From: Alcanivorax sp. DSM 26293 | GTDB lineage: Bacteria > Pseudomonadota > Gammaproteobacteria > Pseudomonadales > Alcanivoracaceae | Length of the DNA stretch: 64,000 bases | Assembly: GCF_900107995.1 (NCBI RefSeq) | Contig: NZ_FNUM01000001.1 | Location: forward strand, 724,936-788,935 | Reading direction: 5' to 3' | Shown: positions 55,448-63,685 of the stretch, piece by piece | Layout: each line of letters opens with the position of its first letter | Position numbering within the stretch: position 1 is the stretch's first letter | Notes under the pieces: model-generated | Told to the model about the DNA's origin: nothing | What the model saw: the letters and a program-made list of their open reading frames with translations, nothing else | Databases searched by the model: none | Translations under genes and position numbers: made by a program

Positions 55448-58400
55448 TTAAATCTGAACCTTGCGGCCTTGCTGGACTTCAACCAGCAGGGCCTCGCGCA
55501 GGGCATTCAGATAGCGGTCCACATCCCCCTCGTCGGCCAGCCAGGCCTTGTCGAACGCGACACGGAGGTTGCGGGTGTGAACGTAGTCGGCTGCCGATTC
55601 CTTGACCTCGTGAGACTCCCCCCTATTCTCGCCCTCATCCTGACTACCCGGAGGCTGCTGGGAGTCGTCTGCCGGTGCTAATTTCTGATTGGCCAGCGCC
55701 ACCATTTTGCCCAGCAGCTTCTGGTAGCCCTCTTCTTCAAAGTACCGGGTCCGGTCCTTGATCACAGCAATCAGGCGCTCCTGTCCGATGTAATCGACCA
55801 GATCCCGGAACGGTCTGTTGAGCTCATCCTGGCGCGGTTCCGGCAGGGACTGGTATTCGTCCATGCTCTGCATGCGCTCCTGCATGGTCTTCAGGGAGGT
55901 TTCTGCCTGAGCTCGGGTTTGCTGCACTTTCTCATCGATGCGCTCCTGCAGGCTATCCAGCTGGCCCTTAAGCTGCTGAATGCGATTCCCTTTGTAGCAG
56001 TTGGGGTCGTTCAGGATGGTGCGGATCTGCTCGATCTCGTCCCCGGCCACATAGATAAAGTTGGGCTCCTGGCTCTGCAGGAAGGACCGAGCCTGGTTGT
56101 AGATGTCTTTTTGTGAGCCCCCCATGAACTTGCGGATCGGGTCGATGACATCCTCTTTCAGGTCCAGCAGTTGGTCTTCCTGCTTGCCCAATTCCGTCAG
56201 GTGCCAGGTGTAGGGCTTTCCGGCGACGTCTTTCAGCGTCACCAGGGCAGGTTTCAAGGCATTGAGAAACGGGTACTGGTCGACCTGCGCTACCCGCCGG
56301 TCCAGGTCGTGGTACATGTCCTGGAAGGCTTCGCCGGCCTCTTTGCCCAGGGCCTTGGCTTCGCTGCTGCGAGGCGGGCTGTCGAAGAAGTCCTCGTAGA
56401 ACGACTTGAGGGCTCGGACCTGAGAGGCGGTGAACTCAATCTGTGGTTCCAACACCACGTTGCCGTGGCCGTGAGTGTTACGCAGGGCGCGCTCCAGCTC
56501 GCTGTCCTCCAGGATATTCCCGTCGAGACGAACCTCCACCTTGCCACGGGCACACAGGTTGGCCAGGGTGCAGAGAATCGCGGCGTAATACCAGCCGTAG
56601 GGTTTGCGTTCGAACTTTTCCAGCAGGCTCTTGAGGGTGGTGCGGACACCGCCCCGATTGTTGCTCTGAATGAATGCCAGCACTTCCTGCTCGGATTCCG
56701 CCAGGGCCGTGGCGTCGTTACCGAAAAGGCCATCGTCTGTACGGTTAAGGCAATTGCTGATGTCGTTTTCCGTGTAGGAAACGCCGCGCAACATGCGGAG
56801 GTTGGGGTAAGCCCGTGAAATCAGCTCATGGAAGCTCCGAATAATGCGGGTCTGGGGGTCCTCATTCGCCACTTCCACATCGGCGCCGCCAATGAGCAAC
56901 TTGGACTTGCCAATGAGGGTCTGAACCTGCTGCCGGAGCCTGGCCTCGCGCTCACGGTTCTGGAAGCCCTTGTCATTCAGGATCCGCTTAACGGCTTCCT
57001 GCTGGGTAACGGAAATGTTCTGCTTGATGTACTTCTCGGTGCGCTTGAACATGAGCAGATCCCGCACCAGGCGCTCGTCCGACGGCATGAGCACAAACAG
57101 TTCGTCCGCCTTGTACGTAGAGGCTGTACGGAGCATTTGCTCGTTATCGGTATGCTCGTGGAACGGGCTGATGACATTGATCGAGAGCTCGTATTCACGC
57201 CCATGCAGACGATCATCCAGTTTGCGCGAATAGGAGTAGTCCTGCCCCTGGTTTTGGGAGGAGCCGGCGTCATAGCGGATTTTGCGCTGTTTTATAACAA
57301 AGTCGAAAACGATCTTTTCCAGCTCGTCCGCAACGTCCGATGACTCAACCTCTGTGTTCTTGATCTCCTGCTCGACGTCCTTTTCCTCGTCCGTCAGGTA
57401 CTCGTACTGGTCGCCGTTGCGCTGTATGTAGGTCTGTTGCTCCAGAAGGCTCAGGGCTTCTTCGACCTTGGTGCGAAGTGCCGGCAGATCCTGATCGAAG
57501 GCATCCAGCATCAGCACGCAAAGGTTGCGCACCGTGGGCTTGAATTCCTTGACATATTTGACCAGGAACAGGGCCTTCAGCAGCCGAATGGCGAAGGCAT
57601 TATCGAGGTGGTTCTCGGCCTGAATAATCGCCCGCTGTATTTGTGATTTCAGTGCAGAGCGGATGCCTTCAAACATCAGGTCAAAAGTGGCCAGTTGGCC
57701 CACCTCATGGTTGCCGATGTGGATGGCCACCTGTTGGAAAACCCCCAGCATGGAGCGCTCACCGACAGAACTGTGTTTACCCTCGAAGGCGTTGTGCTGC
57801 GACAGGTTCTGGATCGCCGATTGAAACAGCGCGAACTGGTAGGGGACGAAGGGGTAGCTGTGGATGAAGTGGTCCCTGTCCCGGAAGTTCCGGTAGGTGG
57901 CCGATCCATCCGCGAAGTCAAACAGGGTTTTGAAGTTGTTTGCCTGCGCGTGATAGACGTCCGACAGCTGATTGACGCCTTCTTCGGTCTTGGTTAACAG
58001 GCGCTTCTGGATGACCTCTGCCACGTCCGCGCTGGACAGCTTCATGCGGTTATTGAACCGTGCCTGAATTTTCGAGAAGTCGTTGCCTTGTTGCTTGCCC
58101 ATTTCGCCAACCACGTTTTTCATCTCTTCCTGCGCGGTGACGATAATCCAGGCCCGGCCCCGACACTTGGTGGCGAGGCTCTCGGCAATGGTTTGCAGGT
58201 TGGTCATCAGCTTGGTGTTGTCGGCAATGTACTGGCCGACCTCGTCCACAAAGAAGTTCAGGCGGAACTCTTTGTGGCCACCCTCTTTTGCCTGCTTCTC
58301 GATATAGGCATTCACATTGTCCGCGAAGTCTTCAATTGAAACGCGGTATTCGCTGCGGTACTTGTCCAGAATGCCCGCTGCCGACTGCGGGTCGCCACCG

Positions 58401-59029
58401 GTCACAGCGGCGTAGGCTTTGGCAATATTGGGGCCTTCCAGAAGGGCTTGCTCCCGGCCTTTCTGCCAGGGGCGACCGGCGATGGCCTCGTACTCGGCTT
58501 TGAATTGTTCGTACAGGCCACGGCCGTCCAGATCGCGCTCAAACTGGGCAATGTGCCCTTGTTTGCCGTAGTAGCCGCACATTTCGTCGAAGACTTTAAC
58601 GAACACGGCCAGAAGCGCATCGATTTGGGTTTTGCTGATGACATCGGCTTTCTGGTCGATGTTGAACAGAATGCTCTTCGCCGGAATTGAGACAGCTCGC
58701 TTCAGGTCGCCCCGGAGAATTTCATTCTCACTGCACTTGGGAAGGAACAGGTCCAGGGTAGTAGCACCGTCCATCTCCCGGTTTTCAAGCAGAAGGGCCA
58801 GCATCTTGAGGAGGTGTGACTTACCCGAGCCGAAGAAGCCGGATACCCAGACCCCGTTCGCCCCTTCGTAGTTATTGTAGGCGTCCAGGAACTCTTCGAG
58901 GCGTTTCTCGACTTCGTTGGTCAGTACGTATTCTTCAATTTCGAGGCGAAGACTGGCTTCATCGTCGGCTTTGATAACGCCTTCAATGGGGCGGTCAACG
59001 GGCTTCAGAAAAATATTCTTCAATGTCAT
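55448..59029 (-). CDS. brxC: BREX-1 ATPase BrxC (PglY-like, DUF499)
   Basis: 1193-residue P-loop ATPase needed for defence and methylation. Walker A GFFGSGKSHLLKML near residue 64-77, after LKPVDRPIEGVIKADD; LNFFVDEVGQYIADN holds Walker B; long helical C-terminal part (EERIDEKVQQTRAQ..). Length is typical for type 1 BrxC. Upstream gap to brxB is 43 bases. Confidence 0.96.
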   Translation of the reverse strand: MTLKNIFLKPVDRPIEGVIKADDEASLRLEIEEYVLTNEVEKRLEEFLDAYNNYEGANGVWVSGFFGSGKSHLLKMLALLLENREMDGATTLDLFLPKCSENEILRGDLKRAVSIPAKSILFNIDQKADVISKTQIDALLAVFVKVFDEMCGYYGKQGHIAQFERDLDGRGLYEQFKAEYEAIAGRPWQKGREQALLEGPNIAKAYAAVTGGDPQSAAGILDKYRSEYRVSIEDFADNVNAYIEKQAKEGGHKEFRLNFFVDEVGQYIADNTKLMTNLQTIAESLATKCRGRAWIIVTAQEEMKNVVGEMGKQQGNDFSKIQARFNNRMKLSSADVAEVIQKRLLTKTEEGVNQLSDVYHAQANNFKTLFDFADGSATYRNFRDRDHFIHSYPFVPYQFALFQSAIQNLSQHNAFEGKHSSVGERSMLGVFQQVAIHIGNHEVGQLATFDLMFEGIRSALKSQIQRAIIQAENHLDNAFAIRLLKALFLVKYVKEFKPTVRNLCVLMLDAFDQDLPALRTKVEEALSLLEQQTYIQRNGDQYEYLTDEEKDVEQEIKNTEVESSDVADELEKIVFDFVIKQRKIRYDAGSSQNQGQDYSYSRKLDDRLHGREYELSINVISPFHEHTDNEQMLRTASTYKADELFVLMPSDERLVRDLLMFKRTEKYIKQNISVTQQEAVKRILNDKGFQNREREARLRQQVQTLIGKSKLLIGGADVEVANEDPQTRIIRSFHELISRAYPNLRMLRGVSYTENDISNCLNRTDDGLFGNDATALAESEQEVLAFIQSNNRGGVRTTLKSLLEKFERKPYGWYYAAILCTLANLCARGKVEVRLDGNILEDSELERALRNTHGHGNVVLEPQIEFTASQVRALKSFYEDFFDSPPRSSEAKALGKEAGEAFQDMYHDLDRRVAQVDQYPFLNALKPALVTLKDVAGKPYTWHLTELGKQEDQLLDLKEDVIDPIRKFMGGSQKDIYNQARSFLQSQEPNFIYVAGDEIEQIRTILNDPNCYKGNRIQQLKGQLDSLQERIDEKVQQTRAQAETSLKTMQERMQSMDEYQSLPEPRQDELNRPFRDLVDYIGQERLIAVIKDRTRYFEEEGYQKLLGKMVALANQKLAPADDSQQPPGSQDEGENRGESHEVKESAADYVHTRNLRVAFDKAWLADEGDVDRYLNALREALLVEVQQGRKVQI

Positions 59030-59072
59030 TGTACTTTCCCTTAATGATTACGCCTCGAATCGTATCGTCCGC

Positions 59073-59684
59073 TCAGGCTTCGTAATGAAAGATGTTGAAC
59101 GCACGGTAGTACTTGTCGTCATGCAGCCTGCCGAACAGATCCAGCGATGCACCGGTTTCCAGCGAGTGAGTATAGGAGCCTGGAAAAAACATCACTGTTG
59201 GCTGGTCTTTGGCGGTGCTTTGCAGGTTATTAAGCACGTTATGGGAGCGTATATAGGGGAATACTTCCCCCACCCCGGAAATAAACAACACGTCAAACTC
59301 AACGGACTGAAGCTTTGCCGCGATAGCGGGTACCAAATGGGCTTCCGGGTCCAGCACGCCCTGTAATAGCTCTTTCAGCTGATCCTTCGCGACCGTGGGC
59401 TCAAGCTCCAACACCTGCTCCCAGATTTCTCTGTCTTTCAAAATATCGACGGCCAGGTCATACAGATTGATGCACAGAATCTTGATGCCTGCCTGCTCCA
59501 GTCGATTAACGAGCTGCCGCTGTAGGCGATCCATGTCGACCGCCTCTTCAGGCCGGTAGGGGCAGATGAAGAATGGCACTTCATTACCCAGCCCCTGCTT
59601 GTTCAGGAATCGCTGGCCGGAGACCACGCTGACCAGGTGCTGGAGCCTGTCCTGCATCGGCATTTTGGCAATGTCTTTTCTCAC
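59073..59684 (-). CDS. brxB: BREX-1 protein BrxB (DUF1788)
   Basis: 203-residue DUF1788 protein. PFFICPYRPEEAVDMDRL, INLYDLAVDIL and VFPYIRSHNVLNNLQ with FFPGSYTH are the family hallmarks. Required for BREX; biochemical role unclear. Overlaps brxA by four bases. Confidence 0.95.
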   Translation of the reverse strand: MRKDIAKMPMQDRLQHLVSVVSGQRFLNKQGLGNEVPFFICPYRPEEAVDMDRLQRQLVNRLEQAGIKILCINLYDLAVDILKDREIWEQVLELEPTVAKDQLKELLQGVLDPEAHLVPAIAAKLQSVEFDVLFISGVGEVFPYIRSHNVLNNLQSTAKDQPTVMFFPGSYTHSLETGASLDLFGRLHDDKYYRAFNIFHYEA

Positions 59685-60295
59685 TTTGACATCCCCTTGA
59701 TATCTGATTCATAGACTGGAAAGTACAAAAACTCGTCAGGGTTGTTATCACGAAGTAACTCAACCAGCCTGGGGCTCAGCAGTATCGCGTTGATAGTTTT
59801 GTCCTTAGCTAACAGCCCAGCCTCCCGCAACATTCTGAACAGGACCTGCCGCAACTTATCGCGCGTTGATGCGCTGGCATTATCAAGCTCGTCATGCCAT
59901 TCCGATTTACGGTTATAGAAGGCATCGAAATCCTCAAAACTGAGGTCCAGTTTCATCGCGACAAACCGTTCGCGGAGCACTTCCACCGCAAAGTCCGCTA
60001 CAAAGCGGTACAGACGACACACTGCAACCCACAGGAGGTGCGCCTGATCCTGGTGGTTTGCCTCCGGCAGGAAAGCCAACTCGCTCTCGTTTAACGTCTT
60101 CAAGCGCGCTATCGCTTCTCGACAGGTGCGCTTTGCTGTGCTTTCAGTCCGGGCCTGAAGCACATTGTCGCGCAGGGCCTGAGCACTCACTTCTTCCCAG
60201 TCACGGGATGACAGGTATAGCTCGGCCAACTTCACTGATTCACGGTGATACAGGCTGCCGGACGTGAAGGAGATGCGATACCGCTCAAGCGCCAT
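59681..60295 (-). CDS. brxA: BREX-1 protein BrxA (DUF1819)
   Basis: 204-residue DUF1819 protein, mostly helical and DNA-binding in studied homologues. ISFTSGSLYHRESVKLAELYLSSRDW at the N-terminus, then ALRDNVLQARTESTAKRTCREAI. ATG 60295 is chosen because the family begins close to ERYRISFTSGSL; the longer frame to 60361 runs into the overlapping HTH gene. It overlaps that gene by 11 bases. Confidence 0.95.
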   Translation of the reverse strand: MALERYRISFTSGSLYHRESVKLAELYLSSRDWEEVSAQALRDNVLQARTESTAKRTCREAIARLKTLNESELAFLPEANHQDQAHLLWVAVCRLYRFVADFAVEVLRERFVAMKLDLSFEDFDAFYNRKSEWHDELDNASASTRDKLRQVLFRMLREAGLLAKDKTINAILLSPRLVELLRDNNPDEFLYFPVYESDIKGMSK

Positions 60296-60503
60296 AGTGT
60301 CGGCCACTCTTATCGGCAACTTCGGAGGCGCCGCCCGATTTAACCCACTCATCCACCTCAATTTTTTTGAACTTCCAGAACCTGCCCATGCGATGAGCCG
60401 GCATGGAGTGTTTATCTATCCAGCGGTAAACCGTGTCATTACTGACGCCCAGGTGCCGGCATATCTCTTCCACGGATAACCAGCGATCTTCAATTTCGTC
60501 CAT
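60285..60503 (-). CDS. HTH_17 (excisionase/MerR-like) DNA-binding protein, first gene of the BREX operon
   Basis: 72 residues: WLSVEEICRHLGVSNDTVYRWIDKHSMPAHRMGRFWKFKKIEVDEWVKSG is a compact winged helix of the excisionase family. It overlaps brxA by 11 bases, so it is in the operon. It could be a local regulator or simply a remnant of an integrative element. This differs from loci where BrxR occupies the first position. Confidence 0.85.
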   Translation of the reverse strand: MDEIEDRWLSVEEICRHLGVSNDTVYRWIDKHSMPAHRMGRFWKFKKIEVDEWVKSGGASEVADKSGRHYGA

Positions 60504-60898
60504 TTCTCACCCCGACTCCAGCGAGCCACTACTCGAACTATTGATAGGGCGATACTACCGCATATCTTGATTTTAACCAGCCTTGAACCGCATAGAGCAG
60601 CATGAAGCTGGATTTACAGTTATTCGGAGACAAGATCAGAGATCTTATGACGGCAATATGGCCGCCGCATCACCTAGCGCAAAGCGGGGATATTGGAGAC
60701 CTACCTGCCAGTCAATGATGTAAAGGAGGGAGGCATCCCTATCTCCTGTTACCGGCTCTTGCGAGGCGCTCCGCGCCTCACTAGCGGCCTTCCTTACCTT
60801 GGGCCAACTTAATGATTTTTCCGTATGGTACCGGTCAGAGCCCTCCAAGTCCCAATCCTGCCTGAATCAGGCCCGCTGTGATTCAGGTAGTGGCTGAT
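60504..60898. other. 395-base spacer upstream of the BREX operon
   Basis: Likely holds the BREX promoter (minus strand). A GTATCG element is seen at 60550-60555 (read on the minus strand) and TATCAAT nearby could be a -10 box. Two hairpins occur: 60763-60779 (GAGGCGC-TCC-GCGCCTC) and 60861-60887 (CCTGAATCA/TGATTCAGG), the latter 12 bases beyond the lipoprotein stop and so a possible 3' structure, without a T-run. A 67-codon open frame (60645-60848, minus) looks spurious. Confidence 0.5.
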
Positions 60899-61711
60899 CT
60901 AATCAACTCCATATTGCTTTTTCAGCTCAGCCAAGCGGTTACGATCTCGCTCGCTGAAGTCTCTGGTGGAATACAGGGCTTCGCCGTCCGGCCCGTCCAG
61001 CTTTTCCACCAGCACGGTAAAGACGGCATCTGCCGGGGCATCCACCTTGCCCCAATCAGAATAACTGTTCGGTGCAAGCGTCCAGGTAGCTTCCTCGCCG
61101 GGCTCCAGGCCACCGGAAATGCTGTAATTAAACTGGTCTTCATGCCAGGGCACGCTCCGGTCAGGGCTGGCGATGGTGCCGGTGAAATAGGCACGGGAGA
61201 TGGCTTGATCCGTGCCGTTCTTGACCGTTAGCTCAATGATCGGCTGCTTGCCAAGGTATTGCCGTTCTCGCATATAGAAGCGGGAGCGAACCACTTGGAA
61301 CTGCTCCAGCTGCTGTTTGGCCTGCTCAGCCTTGTCCCGCTTGGCAACAAGTTCGCGGATCTCGGCCAGTGCTTGCTCTTTCTCCCGGGCTTTGCGTTCG
61401 GCCTGAATTTGCTCTGCCTGGGCCAGTACCTGCTCCGCCGTCTTGCCGTTCAGGGCGTCGCGCATTTTGCCCTCCACATCACCGGCATCGGCACCGCCAT
61501 TGGCAAACAGGCTCTTCATATCGATCTGACTAAAGGCGATCAACTGAACCGCCTGATCGAAATCTGCCCGCTTCGCCTCAGGTAATGACTCCCGGACCTT
61601 GGCCACAGACTCTTTCATCTTGGCCTCACTGGAGGCGTCAATGGTGGGGTCGGAACAGCCAGTAATGGCCATGGTCGCCAGGACCAGCATCAATAGTGCA
61701 TAGACTTTCAT
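60899..61711 (-). CDS. Predicted lipoprotein (DUF6694-like)
   Basis: 270 residues. Signal peptide with lipobox MAITGC (ATMAITGCSDPTID), then SSEAKMKESVAKVRESLPE and a long coiled-coil helix rich in Ala/Glu/Lys (about residues 95-140), and a C-terminal beta-domain (PIIELTVKNGTDQAISRAYF, ISGGLEPGEEATW). The start resembles the DUF6694 lipoproteins. ATG 61711 behind AAGGAGAAAATA. Same strand as the BREX operon but 395 bases upstream of it, so probably a separate transcript. Role unknown. Confidence 0.75.
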   Translation of the reverse strand: MKVYALLMLVLATMAITGCSDPTIDASSEAKMKESVAKVRESLPEAKRADFDQAVQLIAFSQIDMKSLFANGGADAGDVEGKMRDALNGKTAEQVLAQAEQIQAERKAREKEQALAEIRELVAKRDKAEQAKQQLEQFQVVRSRFYMRERQYLGKQPIIELTVKNGTDQAISRAYFTGTIASPDRSVPWHEDQFNYSISGGLEPGEEATWTLAPNSYSDWGKVDAPADAVFTVLVEKLDGPDGEALYSTRDFSERDRNRLAELKKQYGVD

Positions 61712-61803
61712 TATTTTCTCCTTCGCCACTTTTCCTTAAGTCAGATGCGGCATCCTGCCGCTTTTGTCTCGTCCATGATGACACCCAAAGGCTATTTACT
61801 TAT

Positions 61804-61819
61804 TATCGTCATGTCGATA
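61804..61819. promoter_or_regulatory. Candidate operator between the lipoprotein gene and the WYL regulator
   Basis: TATCG-TCATGT-CGATA is a 16-base imperfect dyad midway in the 162-base divergent spacer. CGATACT (61815-61821) recurs at 60550-60556 upstream of the BREX operon. A short match; tentative. Confidence 0.3.
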
Positions 61820-61873
61820 CTGAATACATGAACACGTCGCCTTTTGGCACATATCGCTTTTTGGAGCATATCC

Positions 61874-62773
61874 ATGGCACGAACTGCGGGTAAAAACGCA
61901 GCAGACTGGCCGCTGCGCTGGGATCTGTTATTGCGCTATAGACTGATCGAGGTGATCGCCCTCTGGGAAGGGAGACTGACGACCAATCACCTTCAGCGAG
62001 CGTTTGGCATTGGCAGACAGCAGGCCAGCAAAGACATCAACCACTATCTTGCTGAATATGCGCCGGGCAACCTGGATTACGACCGCTCCCTGAAGGGCTA
62101 CAAGCCCGCCAGCACCTTCAAGCCCGTCTTCACTCGGGGGGTGGCCGACGAATACCTGCAGATGATGCATGCCCGGGAGGACCTCAGCTGTGCCTTTGAG
62201 GCCTTGGATGTGCGTGAGCTCAATACCGAAGTGCTGCTTCCTCCTTCTCGTGACCTACGCCCGAGTGTGTTGCGTCCGATTCTCCAGGCATGCCGGGACA
62301 AACTCCGCGTGGAAATCCAGTACGCCTCCTTGAGCAACCCGGAGCCGGAATCCCGCATCATTCAACCTCACACCGTGGCACACAATGGCATGCGCTGGCA
62401 TGCCCGGGCCTGGTGCGAGAAGAGTAGCGACTACCGGGATTTCGTATTAAGCCGGATTCAGGATGAACCCGAATTCACCGAATTCACCGAACAAAGCGAA
62501 CACCACACTGAGCAGGATGATCATGCGTGGCAAGAACGACTCATTCTGCATGTCACCCCGGATCCTCGCCTCTCTGTGGCTCAACAGGACGTGGTTGCGC
62601 GGGATTACGACATGACCGATGGAGCGCTGACTATTGAGTGTCGGGCTGCCATGGCCAATTACATTGTGCAACTGCTTAGACTAGATGGGTCGCGACACCG
62701 AGACCCGGAGGCCCAGCAGGTGGTACTGGCCAACGAGGATGAGGTTAAAGGTTGGCTGTGGGGGGCCGGCTAA
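61874..62773 (+). CDS. BrxR/CapW-like wHTH-WYL transcriptional regulator
   Basis: 299 residues, the size of BrxR. N-terminal winged helix (LLRYRLIEVIALWEGRLTTN, HLQRAFGIGRQQASKDINHYL), then a WYL domain (VEIQYASLSNPEPESRIIQPHTVAHNGMRWHARAWCE, with its RDFVLSRI strand), and a C-terminal dimerisation segment. BrxR and CapW proteins repress defence operons through an operator and can release them on ligand binding. It lies divergently and 1.4 kb upstream of the BREX operon with the lipoprotein between, so the link is by family and position. ATG 61874 behind TTTGGAGCATATCC. Confidence 0.85.
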   Translation: MARTAGKNAADWPLRWDLLLRYRLIEVIALWEGRLTTNHLQRAFGIGRQQASKDINHYLAEYAPGNLDYDRSLKGYKPASTFKPVFTRGVADEYLQMMHAREDLSCAFEALDVRELNTEVLLPPSRDLRPSVLRPILQACRDKLRVEIQYASLSNPEPESRIIQPHTVAHNGMRWHARAWCEKSSDYRDFVLSRIQDEPEFTEFTEQSEHHTEQDDHAWQERLILHVTPDPRLSVAQQDVVARDYDMTDGALTIECRAAMANYIVQLLRLDGSRHRDPEAQQVVLANEDEVKGWLWGAG

Positions 62774-62985
62774 CCGCCAGCCCGCATGCCCTCCTCTTCT
62801 AAACGCTGATCCCGCTTGGCAATCTGCTCGATCACCCACTCCTCCACTTCATCCAGCACCCAGCCCGATGAGCGCCCTCCCAGGCTCACGGGTTTCGGGA
62901 ATGAGCCCTCTTGGGCGTACTTATAGATGGATGATCGGCCCAGACCTGTAGTTTCCATGACTTCTTTCAATCGAATGATTCTCAT
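62770..62985 (-). CDS. AlpA-family DNA-binding protein
   Basis: 71 residues: RIIRLKEVMETTGLGRSSIYKYAQEGSFPKPVSLGGRSSGW is the AlpA winged helix. In P4-like elements AlpA activates integrase expression or acts as excisionase. Start ATG 62985 behind AGAAGGAGATATCTC; convergent with the WYL gene by a four-base overlap. Two CTCATGAG palindromes lie at its start. Confidence 0.88.
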   Translation of the reverse strand: MRIIRLKEVMETTGLGRSSIYKYAQEGSFPKPVSLGGRSSGWVLDEVEEWVIEQIAKRDQRLEEEGMRAGG

Positions 62986-63009
62986 GAGATATCTCCTTCT
63001 GCTCATGAG
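62981..63009. promoter_or_regulatory. Paired CTCATGAG palindromes at the alpA start
   Basis: CTCATGAG at 62981-62988 and 63002-63009, 21 bases centre to centre (two helical turns). The first contains the alpA start codon, so binding would block translation initiation or transcription; autoregulation is plausible. Confidence 0.45.
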
Positions 63010-63050
63010 ATGAGCCATGGCTGTAAAAAACGGCCAGATGCCCTCTGGCG

Positions 63051-63685
63051 CTAACCAGCCCGACTATAGCGAATATTTCGGCCTCCTCTGCCGAACCTTT
63101 TGCTCTGCGCCTTCGCTAGGTAGCTCAGCCGATTAAACAGCCCAGCTTCAGTCGCTTCGAATCCCGCGCTACTACGCCTCAGCCGGTACACCCCTCCTGT
63201 AGGGAAATGCACCAAGCCAGCCGCTTCTCTCATGGTCATTCCCAATGCCCTAGCCCAGGCCATGACAATCTTCTTAGCTAGGCTATCTGCCCGCTCAGCC
63301 CGTGGATCTCCCAGCACATCCGGATCGAAGCCACTCCCCACAGGAAACTCCCCTAGCCCACGATAGATCTCACCATTCAGAAATAAGCAGGCGTGATAAT
63401 GCACCTGCTGATCTCCCACCTTCTCCTCGACGGCGGTGTAGTCAAGTTTCCAGTCAGGCACCCACCGACCCTCGCGTTCACGTCTAGACAGATCTACGTC
63501 CACCTGTTCTTTTAGGGACCGAATGAAGAGACCAAACCAATCGCCAGAACGCACATACCCGTTATCAGGTAGATAGAGATCTATCCTCACCGCCATAGTA
63601 CTTGCCTGCCTATGGATAGCTTGCTCCATGGTCTGGTGGATACGCTCCAGATATGGAATAAACAACGGCCCCCTCTGTAGCTGAA
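63051..63685 (-). pseudogene. Inovirus Gp2 / YagK-YfjJ-like gene, 5' end removed by the IS
   Basis: Encodes IERxHQTMEQAIHRQASTMAVRIDL-type N-terminal part of the Gp2/YagK domain, then DWKLDYTAVEEK, VHYHACLFLNGEIYRG (HxH of a HUH-like fold), AKKIVMAWARALGM and YLAKAQSKRFGRGGRNI. The frame stays open leftwards through YIQLQRGPLFIPYLERI with no start codon of quality except TTG 63665 and stops being host sequence at the IS edge. Relatives have upstream residues before the GPL..YL segment, so the 5' part is missing. Next to AlpA, the usual partner in small satellites and islands. Confidence 0.75.

Noticed and set aside
60645..60848. 67-codon open frame upstream of the BREX operon
   Set aside because: No ribosome site, no recognisable family, contains a hairpin; likely chance.
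61747..61765. Terminator in the lipoprotein/WYL spacer
   Set aside because: GCGGCA-TCC-TGCCGC followed by TTTT looks like one, but no plus-strand gene ends upstream of it, so its role is unclear.
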